The notes: generated by a model not told the origin, from the letters alone. 64,000 bases of DNA from Janibacter cremeus (GCF_013409205.1 NZ_JACCAE010000001.1:2852001-2916000); one strand, 5' to 3'; counted from the stretch's first letter, positions 19,488 to 27,160 are shown. Numbers and translations are program-made.

Positions 19488-20361
19488 GCGCGTCCTCCTC
19501 GCCCTCGGCTCCGAGGTAGGCCTCGATGACTGCCGGATCGGCCATGACCTCTGCCGGGGTGCCGTCGGCGATCAGCGCGCCGAAGTCCAGGACGCTGATC
19601 CGGTGCGAGATGTCCATGACGACGTTCATGTCGTGCTCGATGAGGACGACGGAGACGCTGGCCAGCTCGTGGACGTCGAGGACGAAGCGAGCCATGTCCT
19701 CCTTCTCCTCTGCGTTCATCCCGGCCATGGGCTCGTCCAGCAGGAGCAGGGACGGCTGGAGGCACAGGGCGCGTCCGAGCTCGACGCGCTTCTGGATGCC
19801 GTAGGCGAGCGAGCCGACCGGCGTGTTGCGCACCGCCTGCAGGTTGAGCAGGTCGATGACCTCCTCGACGAGGTGACGGTGCCGGATCTCCTGCCGGCGG
19901 GCGGGGCCGAACCACAGCAGCGACTTCAACACGCTGTGGTCCATGTGGATGTGGCGGCCGAGCATGAGGTTCTCCAGGACGCTCATCGCGTGGAAGAGCT
20001 CGATGTTCTGGAAGGAACGGGCCACGCCCAGTCGCGCGATCCGGTGTGGTGGGAGCGTGGTCAGCTGGTGGGTGCTGACCCTCCCGGCGCTGCCGTCACC
20101 CGCAGGGGCAGCGGCGGTCTGCAGACGGATCTGGCCCTCCTGCGGTCGGTAGAGGCCGCTGATGCAGTTGAGCAGGGAGGACTTGCCGGCGCCGTTGGGG
20201 CCGATGATCGAGTGGATGTGCCCCTCGGTGACGGAGAAGGAGACCCCACGCAAGGCGGTGACCCCGCCGAATCGGAGCGTGACGTCATCGACGTCAAGGA
20301 GCGTCTCGCCTGCGGGCAGGTGGCTTCCGCGTAGCGAGTGCTGGTAGGCCCTGGTCAGCAC
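19480..20361 (-). CDS. livG: Branched-chain amino acid-type ABC transporter ATPase, LivG-like
   Basis: This is the first gene of the transporter-ligase operon. It has Walker A GPNGAGKSS, signature region LAYGIQKRVELGRAL (divergent from LSGGQ, as in many LivG proteins), Walker B LLLLDEP and H-loop VVLIEHDMNVV. The frame is open to GTG 20409, but that codon overlaps the promoter -10 (20406-20411). GTG 20361, which has GGAGG 4 nt upstream, is therefore chosen (293 residues). It has an insert rich in Ala/Gly (AAAPAGDGSAGR) before THQLTTLPPHRIARLG. Confidence 0.88.
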   Translation of the reverse strand: MLTRAYQHSLRGSHLPAGETLLDVDDVTLRFGGVTALRGVSFSVTEGHIHSIIGPNGAGKSSLLNCISGLYRPQEGQIRLQTAAAPAGDGSAGRVSTHQLTTLPPHRIARLGVARSFQNIELFHAMSVLENLMLGRHIHMDHSVLKSLLWFGPARRQEIRHRHLVEEVIDLLNLQAVRNTPVGSLAYGIQKRVELGRALCLQPSLLLLDEPMAGMNAEEKEDMARFVLDVHELASVSVVLIEHDMNVVMDISHRISVLDFGALIADGTPAEVMADPAVIEAYLGAEGEEDAHV

Positions 20362-20405
20362 TGACCCTCCCTTTTCGGGTTTCGACGGTGAAACTGCTGG
20401 AAGTG

Positions 20406-20434
20406 ACACTAGGTTTTCATTATGTGAAAATCAA
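20406..20434 (-). promoter_or_regulatory. Sigma-A-type promoter of the liv-ligase operon with spacer palindrome
   Basis: On the minus strand, -35 TTGATT (20434-20429) and -10 TAGTGT (20411-20406) are exactly 17 nt apart. Inside the spacer lies a perfect inverted repeat, TTTTCA (20414-20419), 5 nt, TGAAAA (20425-20430), well placed for a repressor to block RNA polymerase. The predicted transcript begins near 20399, giving a leader of about 38 nt before the livG GTG. Confidence 0.65.
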
Positions 20435-20440
20435 GCACCT

Positions 20441-20464
20441 TGTTCAGAAATGTGTCTCCGAACA
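20441..20464. promoter_or_regulatory. 24-bp imperfect palindrome, candidate IclR operator
   Basis: Outer arms TGTTC (20441-20445) and GAACA (20460-20464) extend inward with further matched positions (8 of 12 per half). It lies between the divergent livG and iclR-type genes, just beyond the liv -35. IclR regulators bind such palindromes, so control of both directions is plausible. Confidence 0.4.
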
Positions 20465-20511
20465 TGATTGACTCGATGGCGTTCGCGCAATGACGTCGGA
20501 AGAGGGGGGTC

Positions 20512-21285
20512 GTGGTGACTGCATCGCACGTGCCTGAGTCGGCAACGGCCGGTCGGGGCGGTCTCGGGACGGTGCGCAATGCCGTGCGCCTGCTCGAGTT
20601 GCTGGGTGAGGGGCCCGCCTACCAGCAGCTGACCGACCTGGCCGAACGGTCGGGGCTGTCGGTGCCCACCGTCCACCGGCTGCTTCGCTCACTCGTCCTG
20701 GCCGACCTCGTCGTCCAGGACCCCCGCTCATCCCGCTACGGGCTCGGGCCCGAGCTGACCCGGCTGGCGAACCACTACCTCTCCCGGCTGCCCCTGCTCG
20801 GAGCGCTCAGCCCCTACCTCTCGCAGCTGCGCGACCAGCTCGAGCACACCATCCACGTCGAGATCCTGGTCCACGGCGAGGTCATCTACGTCGACCGCGT
20901 CGACGGGACCGGTCCCGGCCCCTACCGGGACGCGCACCGGGTGACGCCGGCGCTCTCGTGCGCCGGTGGCCGACTGCTCGCCGCGCGTGCCGAGGACGAC
21001 GACGTGTGGCAGCGCTCCCTGGACCGCGCCGAGGACCACGACCGCCAGACAGCCACCGACGAGGCCCGCGCCCGGTGGGCGGCGGCCGATCACCTCGCCC
21101 TGGCTCCGGAGGACCCGACGATGCCACCGGAGGTGGCTGTCCCGGTGGTCGACGGGCAGGGGGTGACGGTCGCCGTCCTGGCGGCCAACATCGACGATCC
21201 CGATGACGACCACGTCGTCAAGGCCGTCGCGGGCAAGCTCGGTCGCGCAGCGCGCGCGGCAGGAAGGACGCTCGGCCATGCCTGA
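20512..21285 (+). CDS. IclR-family transcriptional regulator
   Basis: This 257-residue regulator has an N-terminal winged helix-turn-helix (about residues 18-75, with LTDLAERSGLSVPTVHRLLRSL as the recognition element). A GAF-like effector domain follows (VEILVHGEVIYVDRVDG...). IclR proteins usually respond to small carboxylic acids and control their uptake and breakdown. It diverges from the liv-ligase operon across a 150-nt region carrying two palindromes and overlaps the next gene by 8 nt. GTG 20512 and GTG 20515 are both possible starts after a G-rich ribosome-binding site. Confidence 0.88.
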   Translation: MVTASHVPESATAGRGGLGTVRNAVRLLELLGEGPAYQQLTDLAERSGLSVPTVHRLLRSLVLADLVVQDPRSSRYGLGPELTRLANHYLSRLPLLGALSPYLSQLRDQLEHTIHVEILVHGEVIYVDRVDGTGPGPYRDAHRVTPALSCAGGRLLAARAEDDDVWQRSLDRAEDHDRQTATDEARARWAAADHLALAPEDPTMPPEVAVPVVDGQGVTVAVLAANIDDPDDDHVVKAVAGKLGRAARAAGRTLGHA

Positions 21286-23125
21286 GCCGGACCCCGCAGC
21301 CATCTGGCAGATTGCCCCGCCGTCCTCGTGGGAGGAGATCGCCGACCTGATCTCCTTCGACACCCCCTTCGCCGACCTGTGGCTGCCCGGCGGACGCTCC
21401 GGGCGGTGGTTCGTCGGCGGTGCCCTCAACCTCTCCACCAACTGCGTCGATCGGCACCTCGCCGACCGGGCCGACCAGGCGGCCATCCACTGGGAGGGGG
21501 AGCCGGGGGACCGGCGCACCCTGACCTACGCCCAGCTGCACGACGAGGTGCTGGCGCTGACCGCCGCACTGCGGGGGATGGGTGTCGACCGGGGCGATCG
21601 CGTCGGTCTGCACCTGGGGTGGCTCCCCGAGACCGTCGTCATCATGCTCGCCTGCGCCCGCATCGGTGCGATCCACACCGTGCTGCCGGCCCCTCTGCCG
21701 GTCGAGCCCCTCGGGGACCGACTGGAGCTGCTCGACCTGAAGGTGCTCTTCACCCAGGACGGTGCCTGGCGGCGCGGGACCGTGCTTCCCCTGAAGTCGC
21801 GCGCCGACGACGCACTCCTTGCCGGCGGATCGGTCGAGCACACCATCGTCGTGCGCCGCACGGGGATGGACGTCGCGTGGTTCGAGGGCGATCGCTGGTA
21901 CCACGACCTCGTGGCCCCGGCACGGCCCGGCGGCGTGACGCCGCCGGTGGGTGACCCATCGGCGCCCGCGTCCTTGCCGGCCGACCACCCGATCGCGGCA
22001 ATCCCCCTGGCCCACCGAGGTGGTCAGACCGTCTCCATCGTGCACGGCACCGCGACCATGCTGGCCGGGGCCACGGCCGTCCACCGTCGCCTGCGCACCG
22101 GTGGCGTCTTCTGGTGCGCTGCTGACATCGCCTGGACCGTCACCCAGTTCCACGGCATCTACGGTCCGCTGGCCTACGGCGACACGGTCGTGATGTACGA
22201 GGGCACGCTCGACCAGCCCTCGCAGACCCGGGCATGGGACATCGTCGCCCGATACGGAGTGGACAGCATGGTCACGACCCCATCCGTGGCGCGGACCGTG
22301 CGGGGCTGGGCCCGTGAGCTGCCCGAGGCCTCCGAGCTGCCCTCGCTGCGCCGGGTCACCACGGCCGGTGAGCCGGTCGAGGAGGAGCTGCGGTCCTGGT
22401 TGGGGCAGGCCTTCGCCTCGAGGGAGATCGATGTCGTCGACGCCTGGGGCCAGCTCGAGCTCGGCGGAATCGTCCAGGTGGACGGCAGCGGTGGTGACGA
22501 CGTGGCTCCCGTGCCGGACTGTGGCCTCGACATCGTCGACGCCGAGGGGAGGCCGGTCGCGGAGGGTGAGGCCGGCGAGGCGATCCTTCGGCTCCCGTGG
22601 GCGGGCACGATGGTCGGTGTGGAGGGCCCGCAGGCGGGGGTCGCGGACATGCACTGGACCCGCCACCCCGGTAGCTACGCCACGGGTGATCTGGTCGTTC
22701 GTCGGGGCGACGGACGCATGGACTTCCTGGGGCGCACCGACGAGGTGGTCTCGATCTCCGGGCAGCTGGTCTCCCTCCGCGAGGTCCGTGAGGTCCTGGC
22801 GGACCACCCCTTCGTCGAGGCCGCCGAGGTGACCTCCCGCAAGGACCCCGATCTCGGGCGCTCGCTCGTCGCCGCGGTCAGCCTCAGCTCCGAGGTCGGC
22901 CCGGACCCGGACCTGGACGGCGTCGCGGTGGAGCTGATGGAGACGGTGCGCGAAGTGATGGGTGGTCTCGCCCGTCCACGTGCCGTCCTCGTCCTCGACC
23001 GTTTCGGCGCAGACCTGGGGCAGCGGGAGCGACTGCGAGCCATCGCCATCCTGGCGACGCCGGATCGGGCCGGCGCCCCTCGACAGGTCACCTGGGAGCA
23101 GGTTGTGGCTGCCGCCGGTCAGTGA
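21278..23125 (+). CDS. Acetyl-CoA-synthetase-like protein lacking key catalytic motifs
   Basis: This 615-residue member of the adenylate-forming superfamily has the acetyl/propionyl-CoA synthetase-like N-terminus (WFVGGALNLSTNCVDRHLADR). It keeps the A7/A8 hinge (YATGDLVVRR...GRTDEVVSISGQLVSLREV). Three catalytic elements are missing. The TSGTTGKPKG P-loop position reads LAHRGGQTVS, the WQTETG element reads GQLELGG, and the C-terminal SGKxxR lysine loop reads QRERLRAIA. It may be a regulatory or ligand-binding pseudoenzyme, or use altered chemistry. It is translated in overlap with the IclR regulator. The ATG at 21278 matches the family start; the frame is open further upstream without homology. 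Confidence 0.8.
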   Translation: MPEPDPAAIWQIAPPSSWEEIADLISFDTPFADLWLPGGRSGRWFVGGALNLSTNCVDRHLADRADQAAIHWEGEPGDRRTLTYAQLHDEVLALTAALRGMGVDRGDRVGLHLGWLPETVVIMLACARIGAIHTVLPAPLPVEPLGDRLELLDLKVLFTQDGAWRRGTVLPLKSRADDALLAGGSVEHTIVVRRTGMDVAWFEGDRWYHDLVAPARPGGVTPPVGDPSAPASLPADHPIAAIPLAHRGGQTVSIVHGTATMLAGATAVHRRLRTGGVFWCAADIAWTVTQFHGIYGPLAYGDTVVMYEGTLDQPSQTRAWDIVARYGVDSMVTTPSVARTVRGWARELPEASELPSLRRVTTAGEPVEEELRSWLGQAFASREIDVVDAWGQLELGGIVQVDGSGGDDVAPVPDCGLDIVDAEGRPVAEGEAGEAILRLPWAGTMVGVEGPQAGVADMHWTRHPGSYATGDLVVRRGDGRMDFLGRTDEVVSISGQLVSLREVREVLADHPFVEAAEVTSRKDPDLGRSLVAAVSLSSEVGPDPDLDGVAVELMETVREVMGGLARPRAVLVLDRFGADLGQRERLRAIAILATPDRAGAPRQVTWEQVVAAAGQ

Positions 23126-23126
23126 C

Positions 23127-23155
23127 GCCGAGGTCGTGCACGCCCACTCCTCGGC
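23127..23155. terminator. Possible terminator between convergent genes
   Basis: GCCGAGG (23127-23133) pairs with CCTCGGC (23149-23155) across a 15-nt loop, just after the stop of the synthetase-like gene and ahead of the convergent small gene. There is no T tract, so this is a weak call. Confidence 0.3.
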
Positions 23156-23186
23156 CGGCGTTGCTCGACGGCAGTGCGCACCGGGC

Positions 23187-23342
23187 TCAGGCGGCGGATC
23201 GGGTGGAGCGGGGAGCGGCCTGCTCCACCCAGCGCATCTCCATGCGGGTCCGGCCGCCATCCCCGCGAACGGCGACCCAGGTGCAGGTCAGGCGCGGAGC
23301 CGGACGAGCCTCGGACTTCTTCGTCAGGGGAGTAACGGCCAT
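23187..23342 (-). CDS. Small basic protein of unknown function (51 residues)
   Basis: An ATG at 23342 is followed by 51 codons ending in TGA at 23187. The predicted peptide begins MAVTPLTKKSEARPAPRL, continues with TCTWVAVRGDGGRTRMEMRW and ends VEQAAPRSTRSAA. It is basic and lacks a signal peptide or transmembrane helix. Evidence that it is real: GAGGTG 8 nt before the ATG, coding-type G/C-rich third positions, a palindromic promoter region immediately upstream, and no competing gene in the gap. I do not recognise a function. It resembles short conserved hypothetical actinobacterial proteins that I recall only loosely. Confidence 0.6.
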   Translation of the reverse strand: MAVTPLTKKSEARPAPRLTCTWVAVRGDGGRTRMEMRWVEQAAPRSTRSAA

Positions 23343-23368
23343 GTCGGACACCTCGTGTTCATCGTTTG

Positions 23369-23408
23369 TTCACCTTGACCCTAGCATCAAGGTGAATTCC
23401 AGGTGAAC
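23369..23408 (-). promoter_or_regulatory. Perfect 10-bp palindrome over the small gene's promoter
   Basis: TTCACCTTGA (23369-23378), 8 nt, TCAAGGTGAA (23387-23396) is a perfect inverted repeat. A further half-site, AGGTGAAC, lies at 23401-23408. Read on the minus strand, the spacer and right edge contain TAGGGT, a good -10. The layout is that of a repressor operator covering the promoter of the 51-codon gene. Confidence 0.6.
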
Positions 23409-23486
23409 GACGGTTGTCCGGTGCGTGTCCTGGGCAATTTCGCGGCTCGATCGCGGACGGGGGCGAAGGGTGCTGGCCGTCGCTCG

Positions 23487-23498
23487 TAGGCTGTGGCA
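23487..23498 (+). promoter_or_regulatory. Leaderless promoter -10 of dapB
   Basis: TAGGCT (23487-23492) stands 6 nt before ATG 23499. It excludes the in-frame GTG at 23493. Confidence 0.5.
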
Positions 23499-24239
23499 AT
23501 GACGACGAAGGTGGCAGTGATCGGCGCCGCAGGGCGCATGGGTTCGACGGCGTGCGACGCGGTGGAGGGAGCCGATGACCTCGAGCTCGTCGGCCGATAC
23601 GACGACGGGGACGACCTCGGCGACCTCGGCGGCGCGGACGTCGCCATCGACTTCACCGTGCTCGCTGCCAGCGAGGGCAACGTGCGCCACTGTGTCGCCA
23701 GGGGCGTCCACGTCGTCGTCGGCACCTCGGGCTGGACCGATGCCAAGGCCGGGGAGCTACGCAGCGACGTCGAGGCGAAGGGGGGCGTCGGGGTGCTCAT
23801 CGCGCCGAACTTCGCCATCGGTGCCGTCCTGATGATGCAGTTCGCCAAGCAGGCCGCGCGCTTCTACGAGTCGGTCGAGGTGATCGAGCTGCACCATCCG
23901 CGCAAGGTCGACGCCCCGAGCGGCACCGCGACGCGCACCGCCGAGATGATCGGCGCCGCGCGCGAGGAGGCCGGGCTGGGGGCGGTCCCCGATGCGACGA
24001 CCCAGGACCCGGACGGGGCCCGTGGCGCACAGGTCGAGGGGGTGCCGGTGCACGCGGTCCGCCTGCGCGGCCTCGTCGCCCACCAGGAGGTCCTCCTGGG
24101 CAACGAGGGCGAGATGCTCACCCTCCGCCATGACTCCTTCGATCGGGTCTCCTTCATGCCCGGCGTCCTCGCCGGCGTGCGCGCGGTCGGCAAGCACCCC
24201 GGTGTGACCGTGGGGCTGGAGAACGTGCTCGGCCTCTGA
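23499..24239 (+). CDS. dapB: 4-hydroxy-tetrahydrodipicolinate reductase
   Basis: This NAD(P)H-dependent reductase acts in the diaminopimelate/lysine pathway, directly after DapA. The 246 residues carry the Rossmann start VAVIGAAGRMGS and a GTSGW motif. The catalytic signature is ELHHPRKVDAPSGTA, with the His pair and Lys. The start is fixed by the leaderless promoter. It converges on the PhyH-like gene with only 10 nt between stop codons. dapA lies 8.6 kb away in the same direction. Confidence 0.96.
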   Translation: MTTKVAVIGAAGRMGSTACDAVEGADDLELVGRYDDGDDLGDLGGADVAIDFTVLAASEGNVRHCVARGVHVVVGTSGWTDAKAGELRSDVEAKGGVGVLIAPNFAIGAVLMMQFAKQAARFYESVEVIELHHPRKVDAPSGTATRTAEMIGAAREEAGLGAVPDATTQDPDGARGAQVEGVPVHAVRLRGLVAHQEVLLGNEGEMLTLRHDSFDRVSFMPGVLAGVRAVGKHPGVTVGLENVLGL

Positions 24240-24249
24240 GGCGAGGGCT

Positions 24250-25107
24250 CTAGTCGATCGGGCCTGCCTGCGCGGCGCGGCCCTCGCGCAGCACGGGGAA
24301 CAGGCCATGGTCCATGGGGGCTCCGGCCGCGATCTCGTCCTCGAGCCCGTCGAACTGGGGAGAGGTCACCCATCGGCGCGGCGCGTGCACCATGTCGTCC
24401 CCGAGGAAGCGCAGCGAGAAGGCGCGACGCCTTGTGGTGCCCGGGACGCCGTAGGCGTGGTGGAGCGTCAGCATGTGGAAGAAGACCGCGTCCCCCGGCT
24501 GCATCGCCCAGCCACGGATGTCGTGGTCGCAGCGGTGGGCCTCGATGTCCGGTAGCTCGGAGAGCGAACCTTCCGGGAACCACCTGGCCTCGTTCGACAT
24601 GAACGTGCGTGGCATGAGCCATCCTTGCCGGTGCGACCCGGCGAGGAACTCCAGCGTCGACTCCGCCGCCACCGGGTCGACGGGAGCCCACATCGAGCAG
24701 TTGTCGAGGCCGTCGACGTTGTAGTACGGCTGGTCCTGGTGCCACGGCGTCTCCTGCTGGGTTCCGGGCTCCTTGACCAGGACGTGATCGTGGTACAGGC
24801 GTATGCGCTCGCTCCCGGTCAGCGCTGCGGCCACGTCCGCAGCGCGCGAGGTGTACGCCACCCGGCGGAACTCCTCGATCCGCTGCCAGTTGCAGAAGTC
24901 CTCGACGAAGCTCCCCGGGTCGGTGGCGCTGCTCGCGACCTTCTTGCGGGGGCTGGGCTCGGCCAGCGTGCGCTCGATGCCCCGCTCGATGGTCGCGACC
25001 TCCTCGGGGCTGAAGAGGCCGCGCACGATGACGGCCCCGGTCGCGGCGAACTCTTCCGCCGTGGTCGCGTCGACGACGGCGGACGGCCGTAGGGCTGCGG
25101 TTGTCAT
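24250..25107 (-). CDS. Phytanoyl-CoA dioxygenase (PhyH) family protein
   Basis: This 285-residue Fe(II)/2-oxoglutarate-dependent oxygenase would hydroxylate a small molecule using O2 and 2-oxoglutarate. The facial triad is visible: HQD in TPWHQDQPYY and the distal His in MLTLHHAYG, with the 2-oxoglutarate-binding Arg in RRRAFSLRF. AGGAG precedes the ATG by 8 nt. The open frame continues upstream to 25386 but crosses the promoter region of the divergent LysR gene. Divergence from that LysR gene suggests that LysR controls it. The substrate is unknown; an ectoine-type hydroxylase is possible but no ect genes are present. Confidence 0.88.
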   Translation of the reverse strand: MTTAALRPSAVVDATTAEEFAATGAVIVRGLFSPEEVATIERGIERTLAEPSPRKKVASSATDPGSFVEDFCNWQRIEEFRRVAYTSRAADVAAALTGSERIRLYHDHVLVKEPGTQQETPWHQDQPYYNVDGLDNCSMWAPVDPVAAESTLEFLAGSHRQGWLMPRTFMSNEARWFPEGSLSELPDIEAHRCDHDIRGWAMQPGDAVFFHMLTLHHAYGVPGTTRRRAFSLRFLGDDMVHAPRRWVTSPQFDGLEDEIAAGAPMDHGLFPVLREGRAAQAGPID

Positions 25108-25155
25108 GTGGCACTCCTGATCATCCGTGGGTTGCCTCCATGCTGGCAGGGGCGT

Positions 25156-25176
25156 GTGACTGACAAAAGTGGTCAC
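25156..25176. promoter_or_regulatory. LysR-type box between the PhyH and LysR genes
   Basis: GTGAC (25156-25160), 11 nt, GTCAC (25172-25176) forms a perfect dyad of the T-N11-A class bound by LysR-type regulators. It sits midway between the divergent start codons at 25107 and 25225. Confidence 0.55.
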
Positions 25177-25212
25177 TTCCGCCCATGCTGTTCGGGAAAG
25201 TCGATCGCTGGC

Positions 25213-25224
25213 TAGAGTGTGCCC
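25213..25224 (+). promoter_or_regulatory. Leaderless promoter -10 of the LysR gene
   Basis: TAGAGT (25213-25218) stands 6 nt before ATG 25225. Confidence 0.45.
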
Positions 25225-26127
25225 ATGGCCGCCACCGACCTGAGTCTGCGCCACCTCGCGGCGTTGGTCGCGATCCACGAGGAGGGTTCCTACCGGCGGG
25301 CGGCCGCACGGCTCGGCTTCTCGCAGGCGGCCGTGACCAGTCAGATCGCGACCCTGGAGAAGACGTTGGGGGCCACGGTCTTCCACCGACCCGGAGGGCC
25401 TCGGCCGGTGGTCCTGACCGCAGTGGGTCTGGAGGTCCTCGATGTCGCCCGGGACCTCTTGGCCACCGCGGACCTGCTGGATCTGCGCATCGCGTCGTTG
25501 CGCGACGGGACCTGGGGTCGACTCGCGATCGGGACGTTCCAGTCGGTGTCGGCCCGGTTGCTCCCGGCTGTCCTGGGTGAGTTGCGTCAGGACAGTCCGG
25601 CTGTCGAGGTGACCGTCCTGGAGAGCAACGACAACGACGTGCTGATCCGGGCGTTGCGCAGCGCCCGGCTGGACGTCAGTTTCCTCGTCGGCCCGGTCGA
25701 TGCCCCGGGGCTGACGGTGCGCGAGGTGGTGCGCGACACCTTCGTCGCCGTCGTCCGGGCCGGCGACCCGGCACAGGAGGCGCTCTCGATCCGGGACCTG
25801 GGGGACCGCCCACTAATCGGACACGACCAGTGCGCATGTCACGAGCTGGTGGAGCGGGGCTTCAGTGCCGCGGGCATCCAGCCGGCCTTTGCCTTCCGCA
25901 GCAATGACAATGCTGCGGTGCAGGCCATGGTGCGAGCAGGTATCGGGACGGCCGTGATGCCTGCACTGTCGGTCGACCCGCAGGACCCCGGAGTGCGTCT
26001 GCTGCCCATCGCGCCCGCCCTGCCTGCACGCAGCATCCTGCTGGCGCACGTCGCGGAGCGTCCACCGCCCACCGCGATCGAGTTCGTCGACCGGACCCTC
26101 GCAGCGGCCGCCGGCCTGGAGCTCTAG
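25225..26127 (+). CDS. LysR-family transcriptional regulator
   Basis: This 300-residue regulator has an N-terminal winged helix-turn-helix (about residues 4-62, RHLAALVAIHEEGSYRRAAARLGFSQAAVTSQIATLEKTLG split over the usual two helices). The type II periplasmic-binding effector domain follows. Divergence from the PhyH-like gene with a T-N11-A dyad between them is the classic layout of a LysR regulator and its target. Its 3' end overlaps the convergent azlD gene by 4 nt. Confidence 0.9.
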   Translation: MAATDLSLRHLAALVAIHEEGSYRRAAARLGFSQAAVTSQIATLEKTLGATVFHRPGGPRPVVLTAVGLEVLDVARDLLATADLLDLRIASLRDGTWGRLAIGTFQSVSARLLPAVLGELRQDSPAVEVTVLESNDNDVLIRALRSARLDVSFLVGPVDAPGLTVREVVRDTFVAVVRAGDPAQEALSIRDLGDRPLIGHDQCACHELVERGFSAAGIQPAFAFRSNDNAAVQAMVRAGIGTAVMPALSVDPQDPGVRLLPIAPALPARSILLAHVAERPPPTAIEFVDRTLAAAAGLEL

Positions 26128-26444
26128 CCCCAGCCGAGCGCTCGCAGGCCGGCGGCCAGGGCGGCTGCCGCGACGACGACGATGACGAAGTTGGCCCGCA
26201 GCCACAGCAGCACCACGGCGAGGGCGACGGCCGCCAGCCGGGCGTCAACGACGATGTCGCCCTCGCCTCCGACCGTCTGGGTGACGACCAGCCCGGCGAG
26301 CAGGGCGACCGGGAGGAGGCCGATGATCCGGGAACGACGCCGACCGTCGACGACGGACTCGGGTACGAGATACCCGGCGTACTTCGCCGCAAAGCCCAGC
26401 ACGCAGGCGGCGAGGACGGCGAGCCACAAGGTGGTGGTGCTCAC
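26124..26444 (-). CDS. azlD: Branched-chain amino acid export subunit AzlD-like
   Basis: This 106-residue membrane protein has three to four hydrophobic helices and the AzlD-like start LAVLAACVLGFAAKYAGYLVPE. With AzlC it would form a two-component exporter of branched-chain amino acids. Its ATG overlaps the azlC stop by 4 nt. AzlD partners are among the least conserved transporter subunits, so the call leans on position and size. Confidence 0.85.
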   Translation of the reverse strand: MSTTTLWLAVLAACVLGFAAKYAGYLVPESVVDGRRRSRIIGLLPVALLAGLVVTQTVGGEGDIVVDARLAAVALAVVLLWLRANFVIVVVAAAALAAGLRALGWG

Positions 26445-27160
26445 AGGAAGTCCCCTTCCGGCTGCTCGATGTCACGGGCCCGGCTCGGGGCCGAGTCGAC
26501 GAGCCCGACGACGACCGCCGCGATGGCGGCGAGGAGCACGGGGACACCGGCCGGTGTGGGGGCGAAGGCGATGAGGGCGATGACTGCCGCCAGCGCGGCC
26601 GTGACCCTTCCGGTGCGTTCGCGCAGGCGGGGCCAGATGAGGCCGACGAAGGCGGCGGCCGCTGCGGCGTCGAGCCCCCAGACGCGCGGGTCACCGATGG
26701 CGTTGCCGACGATCGCGCCAACGAGCGTCGAGAGATTCCAGAAGGTGAAGACGCCCAGCCCTCCCGCCCAGAACCCGGTGCGCTGGACCTGCGGCTGCGT
26801 CTGCGCCAGCGCGACGGCCGTGGACTCGTCGATGGTCAGGTGGGCTGCGGCCGCCCGACGCCACCCGGTCAGCTGCAGCACCCTGGCCAGCTGCAGGCCG
26901 TAGAGGCCGTTGCGGATCCCCAGGAGGGTGGAGGTGGCCACGGCCGTGACCGGGTTTCCGCCGGATCCGATGATGCCGATGAAGGCGAACTGCGACCCAC
27001 CGGTGAACAACAGCAGCGACAGGGCCATCGTCTGCCAGACGTCGAGGCCGGACGCGACACCCAGGGCACCGAAACTGATTCCGTAGACCCCCGTGGCCAC
27101 GCCGACGGACAGGCCCTGCCGACGAGCGTCTGCGTGCGCCGCAGGCGACGGGTGGGTCAC
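26441..27160 (-). CDS. azlC: Branched-chain amino acid exporter AzlC-like
   Basis: This 239-residue polytopic protein has the AzlC pattern GVATGVYGISFGALGVASGLDVWQTMALSLLLFTGGSQFAF and RNGLYGLQLA. It is the larger half of the AzlCD exporter. GTG 27160, which overlaps the GNAT stop by 4 nt (GTGA), is chosen. The frame stays open to 27826, but that part overlaps the acetyltransferase gene in another frame. Confidence 0.88.
   Translation of the reverse strand: MTHPSPAAHADARRQGLSVGVATGVYGISFGALGVASGLDVWQTMALSLLLFTGGSQFAFIGIIGSGGNPVTAVATSTLLGIRNGLYGLQLARVLQLTGWRRAAAAHLTIDESTAVALAQTQPQVQRTGFWAGGLGVFTFWNLSTLVGAIVGNAIGDPRVWGLDAAAAAAFVGLIWPRLRERTGRVTAALAAVIALIAFAPTPAGVPVLLAAIAAVVVGLVDSAPSRARDIEQPEGDFL

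Noticed and set aside
20362..20409. GTG 20409 as start of livG
   Set aside because: It overlaps the -10 of the operon promoter; the GTG at 20361 with GGAGG upstream is downstream of the predicted transcription start.
20468..20496. TTGACT with 17-nt spacing as iclR promoter
   Set aside because: The corresponding -10 position reads TGACGT, too poor to support a promoter call.
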